A stretch of 64,000 nt of DNA from Hibiscus mutabilis (taxonomy: Eukaryota; Streptophyta; Magnoliopsida; Malvales; Malvaceae), in assembly GCA_019671005.1 (NCBI GenBank), contig CM033744.1, forward strand, positions 16,360,128 through 16,424,127. Direction: 5' to 3'. Shown piece by piece: positions 44,811-55,962 of this stretch (positions are counted from its first letter, which is position 1; each line of letters opens with the position of its first letter). Made by a program: the position numbers and the translations under genes. A model generated the notes under the pieces. It ran no database searches. It worked only from the letters and a program-made list of their open reading frames with translations, and was not told where the DNA came from.

Positions 44811-47675
44811 CCCCTTTTCCCATATCCAACACTGAATACGATTCAGAGGTATCACAAAACATTCGTAAAATCCTCTACATTTGTAATTCGGTAAAATTTT
44901 GTTTCTTTAAAAATTATTACAATGTATTTAGTTTTTATTACAAATCTAGTTATTCGTGTAAAGTTTAAAAATAATATTTTCATCTTCAAATTGAGTTTAT
45001 TTTCAGGCTGCAACTTATCAATTTAATTTGTCTTGATATAAGTAATAAAACTACCTAAAAATTGCCTGATTTAAAATTCATCCAGATACTAAATAAAATA
45101 TAAATTCTATCTGACTTGGCATAACCTTTTTAATAAACATGCCAAGTAGTGAATATCAAACAATCTCAAATATTATATTATATTACTAATACTGATGTAC
45201 CTATTCTTGATAGTTGATGTCCACTAGTGCTCCTTTTTCCAAACGCTCCTCTTTTCCTACACATGAAACAGTCACGCGCTAAGTATTTACTTAGTGAGGC
45301 AATAGTTTGAATTTAAGTGCAATTGTCATAATATTAATATCAATATTAATGATTAATAATGCATATGATCACCTTACAAGATCTCCAGACATTTTCTTTT
45401 CTTCCTTGTATTGTTCAAAAACTCATTATAGTCCTTAGTGACCAGTTTGAACTTACATTACCCCTTTTCAAGCTTACTAATCAACCTTAGATACAAAGTG
45501 TATCAATTCTCATTTTCTGGCAGTTTGTAGTACCTCCAAAGAAATATTTCTATAAGTTTATCTATAACTCGGAATTCGATTTCGTTTGTTCTGAAATAAA
45601 CTAGATTCAATAAGCTTTTCAACCATATAAATTAATAGCCCAAATTCAACTTGTACGATTTATGGCGAATTTTCAAAGTTAATTTCCAGTATTGAATTTC
45701 AGAACAGTCAGCTATACGGTTTTCTGACCTTTCACCACTTAAAAATTCATATCTTTTTACTCGGAACTCGAAATTAGTTTCCGTTTGTCGGACAAGAAAC
45801 TAGATGAAAAAAATCTTTATATAGGTATAAAATTTACTTTCTAACCATTGTTTTAGAAATTATGGTGAATTTTCAAAGTTACTGTCATAAATCAGTTTTT
45901 CTACACAGCTTCCATAAACAACTTCAATTTTTATACTAACTTGTCCTTATTTCTCTACTTTTCAATTTAGTCCAATCAATAGCTTTAAACCACCAACCCA
46001 TCACATTCTTCACCAAATGATTATTCGCAATAATTCTCCATAATTTTCCTTATTTACCGAAATAGTCACTAAAATGCAAAGATAAAGATTCAAGCATCTT
46101 AACTTTGCAATTTAGTCCTCAATTCAACATTACTACCTTAATTCCATTATTACAACTAAAAATCAGATTTAACCCCCATACTGAACTTCAATTTCGATTT
46201 GGTCACTTAACTTTGACAAATTGTCGAAATGGTCACTAATTTAATTCAACATCTATTTGACATTCTAACATCAATTTCTTATCTCTAACATCATTAATAA
46301 CATAAATACACTCCAAATTCTAGAAATTCTAATTTGGTCCTTCAAGTTTTCAAGTTGTTGAAATGGTCCCTACACAATTTAACTTATGGTTTTGCTTCCA
46401 AACAACAATTCAAGCTTACTAGATCATTATTTCAACATCACAAACCCTAAAGTAAACTTGAATCCATAAACCCTAATAATCTTCATAATAATCAAAACAT
46501 GTAAAATTTAAATTCCAACTCAATATCATGATTTTAACATTATACTAGCTCGATTTCAACTTGAATTCAATCATGGAATCATAAAGTCTCAAAAGCCCCA
46601 TTTTGATTCACAAACCCTAATTTCTTTCTCATGTAAATTCTCATCAATCAAGCATGGATTCTATGAATTATTGATATCAGGAGATAGATCTTGAAGAGTA
46701 GAACAACTTTTTAGTTGAAGAGATTACTTAAAAACTGAGTTTTGGGATTGAATCGAGCTTGGAAAAATTTTTCTCTTCTTTCCCTAGCTCTCACGTTTTT
46801 GGCTGGAAAAAATGAACAAAAATGTTCATATTTTCCCCATTATTTTACACATATATCTATTAAACGAATATTAAATTCATTTAATAGTGAAATTACAATT
46901 TTTCCCTTTTTATCTAATTGTTGAGATTGATTTTATCATCAATCAAGGGCCAAGATTTAATCTTCCATTTTCTCTTTCCAAAATTGCCCTTATAACTTTT
47001 TAAATATTTCAAAATTGCCATTCCATTACAATCTAACTAAATCTAGTTAGAATTCAACCGACCATAATAAATTTTTTTAAAAATAACATTTTATGACTTT
47101 TCCATAACTTTTGAACCAGTCTCCAAAATTTCCATTCAATCCAATATACCGATAAATAATCCTTTACTCAAAAATAAATTGTAGGATTCATTTTGAATCA
47201 AACTAAAAATATTTCCAACACTTGGAAATGACTTTTATAACATTTCTCTATCATATGGCAAAATTTAAAAAATTTCCAGTTCGATCCGGGTATCCGAATT
47301 CTACTTAAACTTTAACTGCGATTTTCCCAATAATTAAAGTGTCAGATCGAACCAATAATTCCGCATTCGATTCACACCCTTAGGTGATCTGTTTATTTAT
47401 GAAAAAAAACCTTAATTTTTGGAAAATTACAACTTTAGTCCCCAAACTTTTCCAAAGTTTATACTTTATTCATAAATTTTTCAAAATTGACATTTTGATC
47501 ACTACCTTTTTAAACGTCAATTCCCATTCCAATTTTCCTTGGAATTCAACCAAACTTTAAGAAACCCTTTTTAAACTTTCGCATTTTTGTCATTTTAGTC
47601 ACTAAGTTAGCTTTTAAGCTATTATATTAGTACTAAATGACTCTTAATCAACTTAGTAAATTTTGGGGTATTACA
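44811..47675 (-). mobile_element. Family B-type LTR, minus strand (3' LTR of a remnant)
   Basis: Minus strand: starts TGTAATACCCC at 47675 next to a polypurine tract (CTTAAGGGGAGAGAAT, 47676-47691) and ends at about 44811 in GTTAC. Landmarks match the other family B LTRs, including the CTTAGCG hairpin box (45260-45278), but the 21-bp hairpin array is missing. As the PPT lies on its 5' side, it is a 3' LTR. ORFs such as 46742-46924 are chance. Confidence 0.8.
45260..45278 (-). repeat. Conserved LTR hairpin box (minus copy)
   Basis: Minus-strand arms CGCGTGA and TCATGTG pair with two G-U wobbles; they correspond to CGTGTGA/TCACGCG in the intact element. Confidence 0.55.
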
Positions 47676-48390
47676 ATTCTCTCCCCTTAAGAAAATTCGT
47701 CCTCAAATTTTCAACATATACTTAATTCAAAAGGTTCAGATATTGCTTTTTCATCTCCCTCTTAGATTCTCAAGTGGCTTTCTCAACCTTGTGGTTTCTC
47801 CAAAGAATTTTGACCACATGGATTTTCTTGTTCCTTAATTCTTTAACTCTGTATACTAGAATTTTCACTGGTTCTCCTTCATAATACAAATGCAGGAAGT
47901 TCATTGTATAGTTTGCTTATCTTTGGTGGTAAGGCTAACTAGTAAAACAATGGTCCTACTCTTTTCAAAATCTCCTATGAATAAATATGAAGCTAAGCTT
48001 TCCTTTTGATCCAAATCGTAACCCTTTTCTTCCAGGTTAATACCTTTAGAACCACTTTATCTCAAATTATTCTGAATAATTCTCACTTTGTTCTCCTTCT
48101 AGAGTTAGATCAACTCTGTTTTCCTTCGAATCACTTTGTACATTTTGGTCATGTAGCTCAAACCAATCAAGTGGAGCCTTACATATTCTTCCAAATAATA
48201 CTTTAAATGGTGCCATTATGATGATTTCCTGATAACCATCATTATAAGCAAATTTAGTGAAAGGAAAATACATTTTCCATGATCTTTCCAATTCAATTAC
48301 ACAAGCCGTTAACATATCTCTAAACTCTGAATAGTTCATTCTGATCTTTCCAAAACTTACCGAAATCAACCTCAAACACTTCTTAATCTT
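47676..48390 (-). pseudogene. Chromovirus pol C-terminus (integrase end, chromodomain)
   Basis: Minus strand: 48375-48067 has -RDMLTACVIELERSWKMY-, -FAYNDGYQEI-, -MAPFKVLFGRICKAPLDW-, the end of the integrase core. Closer to the LTR (about 47890-47710) the frame gives -KELRNKKIHVVKILWRNHK- then -ATWE-, the chromodomain-like tail also seen at 55850. The internal region is cut off at about 48390, where family A LTR sequence resumes. It is non-functional. Confidence 0.8.
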
Positions 48391-49282
48391 AACCCAGCCA
48401 TAATATAACGATTCAATACATCAAACTTCATCAAATAACATCTAAAAACCCTTTTACAACATCCTTTTACTTCCAGCAAAGATTAAACTCCAAAAACAAC
48501 CCAAAAAACCTTTAGCTAACAACCTAAATAATTAGAGATTCAACCAATTTTGAGATTCCATAGATAAAAACAACTTATCCACGTTATAACGCATCCAAAA
48601 TAAGATTGAAATCAATCATCAACACTGGAAAAATAGATCCAATTCGAAAATCACAAGATTCCATCAAATAAACCTCAATTAAGAAAAATTCCATAAATAA
48701 ATAATTAAAACCCATTAGAAAGGGAATTTCAGTAAAGAACCTTTCATTAGAGGAGAAGAACGAAACCTACCTCCAATGATTGAGTTTCCCCTTAATTGAA
48801 TGTTTTCCTCTTGAAAAATAATGAAATTCAATAAGATATTTGGAAAACAAGTTAAAAAATCATTTAGCAAATCAAAGAATTAAGAAACAAGATCATTACC
48901 TTGAATCTCTGATAGGAAAAAGAGTGTTTGGCTGAGAGTATTTTGATTGAAAATATGAGAGGAAGAAAGTTACGTTACATTGTGATTTGGAAAAATAACT
49001 GCCTTTTAACTAAATCCTTTGTAATTTCCCTTAACTAAAACCCTTTTAAAAATAACCCAATTAAAAGAAAACTCAAATTAGACCAAATGGTAAAATAGCT
49101 CCTTAAAGATTCAAAGTTTTGACTCTTTACAAAATAGTCACCTTTAAAAACAATTTTCAAAAATTGCATTTTGGTCATTAGCCAAAATGTCACTCTTCCA
49201 AAGCTCATTTTCTAAAATTGCTTTAACTAATATTTTTAATATATTAAAATAAGATTTTTTAATTTTTTCCATATTTTTTTTC
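48391..49282 (-). mobile_element. Family A LTR, left part, split by the intact element
   Basis: Homologous to about 2000-2830 of the window, for example 'catccaaaat', 'attagaggagaa' and 'gagaaaagttacg'-type blocks. It breaks at 49282 where the intact family B element starts, and continues at 59211-59319 to a TGTAACGCC end on the minus strand. Confidence 0.8.
49278..49282. repeat. Target site duplication, left (ttttc)
   Basis: Adjacent to the LTR start at 49283. The right copy is ttatc (59211-59215), one mismatch. Confidence 0.65.
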
Positions 49283-51197
49283 TGTAATACCTCAAAATAT
49301 TGGTTAGTGACCAAAATGTAAGACTTGAAAAGTTGGTGACCAAAATGTAAAAATTCAAAAGTTTGTTGCTGAAGTGTAAATTTCAAAAAGTTCAGGGACT
49401 AAGTTGTAATTTCCAAAAGTTATGTAAGTTAGTCCCGTAAATGAATTGTTCACACCCAAGAGTGTCATTTTCATGTTACCCGAATTTTTGATACGGGGTT
49501 TGTATTAAGAGTTATAAAGTTTTGAAGTTCAGGAAAAATCTGGATAATCGAATTTAATCGAATAAATGAGAAATATTTTATGAGATATTTTAGGAGATAT
49601 TTTATTAAAAAAAGGAAAGGATAGAATGGTTATTTCCATGTCTTATTTTAATAAAAAAATTAATATGGACCATTGGATCAAAAGTTACTTTTCCATGTTT
49701 AATCTTAGCCATTGGATACTCCTTGGATTGTTTTGGGCCCTTGGATTGGTAGGTAGACATGTGGTTTAATATGGAGCTTTGTATTGCAAGGGTAAAAAGG
49801 TCATTAGACTTTAAAAATGAATTTTTGATTCATTTTTATATATTAAGTACAAGTAGCAAAATTGGAAGGAAAAGAAATTTCAAGATTTCTCCCCCAATTT
49901 CAGCCAAGTTTCGAACACCCCAAGGTAAGGAAGAAAAAATTTTCTTCTTGATTTTCAAGCTTATTTAGTTGGAATTTTGATGAAGGTATGAAACATGATA
50001 TTAATCTACATGAAATTCTCTATCTTTTGGTACCAATTGTTCATGCTTTCCTTGCTTAGAACCTTGGTTTTGTGACTTTGAAGGATAAAAGGGATGTTTT
50101 AGGATGAACTAGGGTTAGTTTTTGATGAATATGATATTGTAGAATCATATTAAAGCTTGTATGATGATTGAATCTACATGGAAATGGCTAAACCTTAAAT
50201 TGTTCAAAGTTAGGGTTTTAGTAGAAAAGTTGAAGTTGGATTGATTTTGAGTTAGGAATGATTGTGAAGCTTGAAAATGATGTCTAAGTGTTAAGTGGAC
50301 TAATTTGGAAACTTGGAAAAGTATAAGGGTGATTTCGGCATTTTAATAGAATTAGGGGAAATTATGGAAAAATTTCAATAAATTTAGAAATGTTGAAATT
50401 ATGATTTTACAAGCTTTAAAATGTCATTTGGACTATTTTGGAAGTTTGTAAAACATAGAGACCAATTTAGAAATTTTAAAAAGATTGGGGATCAATTCGG
50501 TAATTTGGAAGAAATTAGGAACTTAAGTGAAAATTTATTTTTATGGAAGCATTATGCTGGAATAAATATTAGAATGAGTTATAAATCATTCTTTGAGTAA
50601 ACGTTGGAAGAAATACGAAGTATTGGGGATGGAATGACTTATGTCATGAAACTAATATTTGGAAAATATTAGGGTGTTTATAGGAAAATTATTCCTATAT
50701 TGTTTATGTGTTAGTAAGATACTAACATATAATTTGGAATGTACTTATGATATTTTAATACACTTTTAGACTATGAACAAAATCAAGATCGAGTTAGCAA
50801 TTGAGAAAAGGAACATGATCAAAGTTGAACTTAGTAAGGCTAGTGAATATTGACAAAGCATAAAGTGTCAAGGTGAGTGCATTTTTATGCATGGATAATA
50901 CTATGATTATCATTTGGAAGACTTGTGATAAGTCTACCTTATTAATAATTACTTGATAATTATATGATTATATCATGAATTTATATTTGACATATTGAGA
51001 ATTGTCAAAGGAAGAACTATGATGCATTTGATCACTAAATATACCAGGTATGTATGGTTATGTTATATTTAGGGTATGAATTGCCCATTATTTAATTATA
51101 TTGCCTTGGATGAATTGAATATGGAATTGGAAAGTATGCCCAAATAAGTATTTGAGGTATAGAGTATAATTGGCATGCCATAGAGTTCAGCAGTTTA

Positions 51198-51294
51198 GCA
51201 CTTCGGTGCGGTTTATTAACACTTAGGTGTGGTTTTTTTAGCACGTATGTGTGGTCTCTTAGCACTTCGGTGCGGTTTATTAGCACTTTGGTGC
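51198..51294 (+). repeat. Five-hairpin array, 21-bp spacing
   Basis: GCACTTCGGTGC (51198-51209), ACACTTAGGTGT (51219-51230), GCACGTATGTGT (51241-51252), GCACTTCGGTGC (51262-51273), GCACTTTGGTGC (51283-51294), separated by 'ggtttatta'-like linkers. All form 4-bp stems with 4-base loops. Unit 2 changes both ends of the outer pair (G-C to A-U). In RNA, units 1 and 4 would be C(UUCG)G tetraloops. Confidence 0.85.
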
Positions 51295-51363
51295 GGTTTT
51301 GACTCGTGTACTCAAGTCCTCAAAACTATGTTGGGCAATAATTTATTTGATAATAAATGATGG

Positions 51364-51700
51364 ATAAATTAGAGAGTAAGTGAACTCTAGGAAAATGATA
51401 ATAAATGATGAATAAATTAGAGAGTAAGTGAACTCTCGGAAAATGATAATAAATAGTGAATAAATTAGAAAGTGAACTCTCAGAAAATGATAATAAATGG
51501 TGAATAAATTGGAGTGTAAGTGAACTCTCGAAAAATGATAATAAATGATGAATAAATTAGAGAGTAAGTGAACTCTCAGAAAATGATAATAAATGGTGAA
51601 TAAATTAGAGAGTAAGTGAACTCTCGGAAAATGATAATAAATGGTGAATAAGTTAGAGAGTAAGTGAACTCTCGGATAATAAATGGTAAATAATTCAGAA
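51364..51700 (+). repeat. 48-bp tandem array, seven copies
   Basis: 'ataaattag' recurs at 51364, 51412, 51460, 51504, 51552, 51600 and 51648; the period is 48 bp except for one 4-bp loss. Most units contain GAGAGT-aagtga-ACTCTC, a six-pair inverted repeat. Confidence 0.92.
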
Positions 51701-51895
51701 AGTAGGTAAATTCTTGGATAATGGCAATGATAATAATATGATTTATGAATCGAGATTATATTATTTTAATATTTGATTAACACAAGGGAAATAAAAGAAT
51801 AATGATCAAACTGCATGTTTATTATATTATTGATCTAATTCAAGCTTGTTGATTTATATTAAATAATTATAATGCCTCAGTAAGTATATACTTAG

Positions 51896-51916
51896 CGTGT
51901 GATGGTTTTTCACGCG
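51896..51916 (+). repeat. Conserved LTR hairpin box (5' LTR)
   Basis: CGTGTGA and TCACGCG arms follow the 12-bp palindrome AAGTATATACTT (about 51882-51893). Confidence 0.6.
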
Positions 51917-52451
51917 TAGGTAGAAAACCCAGTTCGGAGTAAAGAGTTAGGCATCACTATCAAATGTGATATATGCAGTATCGATAATTACATATTTGAT
52001 GTATTTTGATATTTCTAGTTGGCATGTTTAAATAAAAAGTAGCTCCTTTCAAACTAGTCTAGATATGGATTGTAATAATATCTAGGTAAGTGGTTAGTAT
52101 ATGATATTGAGTTTTATTTAAATGATACTAGTTTAAAGAAATTGCTAGTAACATAAATCGGGTAAGATTATAATAATGAAATTTTAGAGTAATGAAAATG
52201 ATTTTTATTTTAGACAGTTTTTAGGCAGTTTTGTTAATTGTATAGTATAGTTAAAAATTTCCAAGTTGCTGCCTAAAATCGAGGTCTATCTGGTGGATTA
52301 AAAATTGGAAATAAATTATACGCGATTAAAAAGGAAAAATTTTAAATCGTCATTTTTGACTTGTTCGGATAGCATAAAATATGGTTTAAACATCATGTGA
52401 CACTCTATACTATTATTGGGTAATAAATACTAGTGAGGGTGTTACATTTAT

Positions 52452-52463
52452 TGGTATCAAAGC
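52452..52463 (+). other. Primer-binding site (initiator tRNA-Met type)
   Basis: TGGTATCAAAGC, five bases after the 5' LTR end. The usual plant gypsy PBS is TGGTATCAGAGC; there is one mismatch. Confidence 0.88.
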
Positions 52464-52559
52464 TACAGGTTTAGCCGGTTCTGGATAGTAAATGAGTCTC
52501 TGTAGAAAGTCAGAGTTATATACATGCCACTAGAATATTTAAAAATTACTAATATTGTG

Positions 52560-53545
52560 TAGGATTATGATGATGCCTGATGTTGAGTAGATTACTCCTT
52601 ATTTTAGATAAACATGACATGAACAGATGTCGGGTTATCGAGAATTCTGACAGGCTGTTGAGCAGGATGTGCCTGCTCGAAGCGGAAGTAATGAGGTGAA
52701 TTAGAATCAACCTCAAGTTCAGCAAAATGTAGAGCAACAAGCTCAAGAACAAAGAAATATGCCGGTACAAGATCAAGCCTTATTTCTGTAGTCTTTGGAG
52801 GCAATCCTAAATCGGCAGGCACCAGTATCAGTCCCAAAAGAATTAAGGAAAATTGGGGTACCAGAATTCTGGGGTGATACTGATGCAGATCCTATGGTTG
52901 CCGATTATTGGTTAAATGATATAAAGATCATATTAAATAGGATTCCTTATCATAATCAATAAAAATTAGAAGGAGTAGTATCCCTATTGATGGAACAAGC
53001 CAGCGTATGGTGGAACGTGATAACTACACAAGTACCTCTATAATGGATTACTTGGGAATTCTTTCTACAAGAATTCAAGGAAAAATATATTGGAGAAAGT
53101 TGACATTGAGAAAAAAAGTGAAGTAGATTTAGACCAGAAAAAGGTCTGGAGGTTCATTTGCTGCATCATCATTTAAACGCAGTAAAAGAATACCACAACA
53201 GTATCCTGCAACATCAACCTTTCCAGTTAAGAAGGGGTATGTAGGAGGAAAATCGAAGCAATCCCAGATGAGTACTACGGGTACTCGAGATTTTGGAATT
53301 CACCCTATTATAGAATACGAGCTTTGTGGCAAAAGTCATCCTGGTTACTGCTAGTTGAATGAAGCATGTTTCTATTGTAGGCAAACTGGTCATATCAAGA
53401 AGCATTGTCCAGAACTTCACCCAAATCAGCCTATTGTAGCACATCAGGCTGGTAAAGGAAATAACGGTAGTAACCCGGGAACATCTGCATTTGCGCCTAA
53501 TCGAGAGAGGAAGAATTCGGTATTGATGTGCTTTCTAGAATAGCA
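52560..53545 (+). pseudogene. Gag of the intact element, degraded
   Basis: Blocks -GVPEFWGDTDADPMVADYWL- (about 52855), -LEGVVSLLMEQASVWWN- (52970) and -WITWEFFLQEFKEKYIG- (53045) match the gag core of chromoviruses, but stops interrupt them (for example at 52962-52964 and 53041-53043) and frames change after 53100. The zinc knuckle C-x2-C-x4-H-x4-C (CFYCRQTGHIKKHC) lies at about 53364-53408. Sequence then passes straight to the RT leader without a protease. Confidence 0.82.
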
Positions 53546-54150
53546 CCAGTATCGATAGCACCTTATAGGATAAATCCTACAGAGCTTAGAGAATTGAAAG
53601 CTCAGTTACAAGAATTATTAGACCGAGGTTTTATACGGCCTAATATATCACCTTGGGGAGTCTCAGTCCTATTTATATAGAAGAAGGATGGATCAATAAG
53701 ATAATTCGTAGATTATCGTTAACTTAATGAAGTGACGATCAGGAATAAGTATCTTTTACCGAGGATTGATGATCTTTTTGATCAACTTAAGGGAGAAATG
53801 GTGTTCTCTAAGATTGATCTTCGATCGGGGTATCATCAATTAAAAATTAAGGAGACGGATATCCCAAAGATAGCTTTCAGAACTAGATATGGGCATTACG
53901 AGTTTGTAGTAATGCCATTTGGACTTACAAATGCACCAACAAAATTTATGGATTTAATGAATCGAATCTTCCAGTCGTATTTGGATCAATTTGTGGTAGT
54001 ATTTATTGATGACATTGGTTTATTCTAAAACTAAGGAGGAGCACGATACTCATCTTCGAGTAGTTCTCCAGATCTTATGAGAAAAGAAGTTGTACGCAAA
54101 GCTGTCAAAGTGTGAATTCTGGTTATCAGAAGTAAATTTCCTTGGGCATG
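53546..54150 (+). pseudogene. Reverse transcriptase of the intact element
   Basis: -SRIAPVSIAPYRINPTELRE- (53535-53597) then -LDRGFIRPNISPWG-. The block 53732-54028 has -NKYLLPRIDDLFDQL-, -FSKIDLRSGYHQ-, -MPFGLTNAPTKFMDLMN- and the intact catalytic FIDD (about 54003-54014). Stops occur at about 53679, 53700 and 53721, and a 1- or 2-base indel just after FIDDI throws the frame. Normal family context before this point is a protease, which is missing. Confidence 0.88.
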
Positions 54151-54185
54151 TAGTTTCAGCCGAGGGAATTTGAGTTGATCCCAAA

Positions 54186-54905
54186 ATGGTTCAAGCAATC
54201 CTTGAGTGGAAAGTTCCTAAGAATATCTCCGAAGTGAGAAGCTTTTTTGGATTAGCTGGTTATTATCGGCGGGTTGTGAAAGATTTTTCAATGATTGCCT
54301 CTTCGATAACCAAGCTGTTAAGAAAAGAGGTACCGTTCGTTTGGAGGGAAGAATGTCAAGAAAGTTTTGATCAACTAAAGAAGGCTTTGATAGAATCTCA
54401 TGTTCTAGTACAATCAGAACCAGGAAAGGAATTTATAATATATAGCGATGCCTTCCATAATGGTTTGGGATGTGTGCTGATGAAAGAAGGAAATATGGTA
54501 GCTTATGATTCACGGCAACTCAAAACTCATGAGAGAAACTATCCTACTCATGATTTAGAGTTGGCTGTAGTGGTGTTTGCTCTAAAAATTTGGCGACACT
54601 ACTTATATGGTGAAAAATGCTATATTTTCACAGATCATAAAAGTTTGAAGTACTTGTTATCCCAAAAGGAGCTCAATTTGAGGCAGAGAAGATGGATAGA
54701 ATTAATCAAGGATTATGATGTAATTATTGATTATCATCTGAGAAAGGCTAATGTGGTAGTTGATGCACTTAGCCAGAAAACATTTTCTACCTTGAGAGCC
54801 ATGAGTGCCCACTTGAAAATACAGGAAAATGGTGCATTAGTGGTGGAATTTCAAATCAAGCCAACTTTGATAGAGAGAATTAAAGAGTTACTATGGATTT
54901 TGTAA
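54186..54905 (+). pseudogene. RT end and RNase H of the intact element
   Basis: One open stretch of 239 residues: RT thumb (-RSFFGLAGYYRRVVKDFS-), then RNase H with -SDAFHNGLGCVL- (family SDAS), -YPTHDLELAVVVFALKIW-, -TDHKSLKYL- and -LRKANVVVDALSQK-. After -KPTLIERIKELL the frame meets the integrase core, so the linker and integrase HHCC zinc-binding domain have been deleted. Confidence 0.9.
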
Positions 54906-55411
54906 CGGGCTTGTCTTTGACACCAAGTAAAAAGGATACAATCTGGGTGATCGTGGATCGATTGACTAAATCGGCACATTTCATACCAGTTTGCACGGAT
55001 TATTCCTTGAACAAGCTGGCGGAACTATATATTAAGGAGATTGTTAGATTGCATGGTATTCCTATGTCTATTATATCGGATAGGGATCCTAGGTTTACAT
55101 CAAGATTTTGGAGTGCCTTGCACGAGGCATTGGGAACTAAATTACATTTTAGTACTACTTTTTATCCCCAGACGGATAGGCAGTTGAAGAGAACTATCCA
55201 AGTATTTGATGATATGCTTAGAGCGTGTGTAATAAACTTTATGGGTTCTTGGGAAAAGCATCTCCCCTTGGCAGAATTTACATATAACAATAGTTATCAA
55301 TCGAGCGTAAAAATGGCTCCTTACGAAGCATTATATGGGAGGAAATGCAGAACGCCATTAAATTGGTTCGAGCTTGAAGATCGAAAGGTTATTGGACTGG
55401 ATCTTGTTTAG
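54893..55411 (+). pseudogene. Integrase core of the intact element, N-terminally deleted
   Basis: Opens exactly at -MDFVTGLSLTPSKKDTIW-, the first catalytic Asp region, then -DRLTKSAHFIPV-, -ISDRDPRFTSRFW- (second Asp), -YPQTDRQLKRTIQ- (the glutamate-containing Q--R-N/E block is altered) and -FTYNNSYQSSVKMAP-. No HHCC zinc-binding domain upstream. Continues after stops and a frameshift at 55409-55520. Confidence 0.88.
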
Positions 55412-55939
55412 AGAATGGAAGACAAGGTAAAAATTTATTCAGGACAATCTCAAAGCTGCCTCTGACAGACAAAATTTACTTAGATCTTAAAATATTTGAA
55501 GTCGGAGATAAAGTATTTTTTAATGGTATCACCCTAGAAGAAAGTGTTACGCTTTGGACGAAAAGGCGAACTTAGTCCAAGATTTATCGACCCTTATGAG
55601 ATTCTAAAAAGGGTTGGTCCAGTGGCGTATCAATTAGTGTTTCTACCCTAGATGAGTAAGATCCATGATGTTTTTCATGTATCCATGCTGAGGAAGTATC
55701 GATCAGATCCTTCGCATGTCATTACACCTAAAGAAATCGAGATTCAACAAGATCGATCATACGAGGAGGAACCTGTGAGGATATTAGCTCATGAAGAAAA
55801 ACAGTTAAGAAATAAAAAGATTCCTCTAGTCAAAGTGTTATGGAGAAATCACAAAGTAGAGGAAGCTACTTGGGAACCTGAGGAATCAATGAAAAAACAG
55901 TATCCGCATTTTTTTAATCTAGTACATAGGAAAATTTGA
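55412..55939 (+). pseudogene. Integrase C-terminus and chromodomain
   Basis: 55480-55650 keeps the -VGDKVF-/-LRFGRKG-LSPRFI-PYEIL- pattern across frame changes. 55652-55939 (95 residues) has -MSKIHDVFHVSMLRKY-, -EEEPVRILAHEEKQLRNK- and -KVLWRNHKVEEATWEPEE-, a chromodomain-type end that in chromoviruses guides integration to marked chromatin. Confidence 0.87.
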
Positions 55940-55950
55940 GGACGAATTTT

Positions 55951-55962
55951 CTTAAGGGGGAG
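55951..55962 (+). other. Polypurine tract of the intact element
   Basis: CTTAAGGGGGAG directly before the 3' LTR (LTR start at 55966), the site where plus-strand synthesis is primed. The minus-strand relative has the same tract at 47676-47691. Confidence 0.85.

Larger units (their letters stand above)
49283..52446 (+). mobile_element. 5' LTR of the intact element (3164 bp)
   Basis: TGTAATACCTC to GGGTGTTACA. Contains the 21-bp hairpin array (51198-51294), the 48-bp array (51364-51700) and the hairpin box (51896-51916). The ORF at 49759-49968 and the minus-strand ORF at 51092-51286 are not considered genes. Confidence 0.92.
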
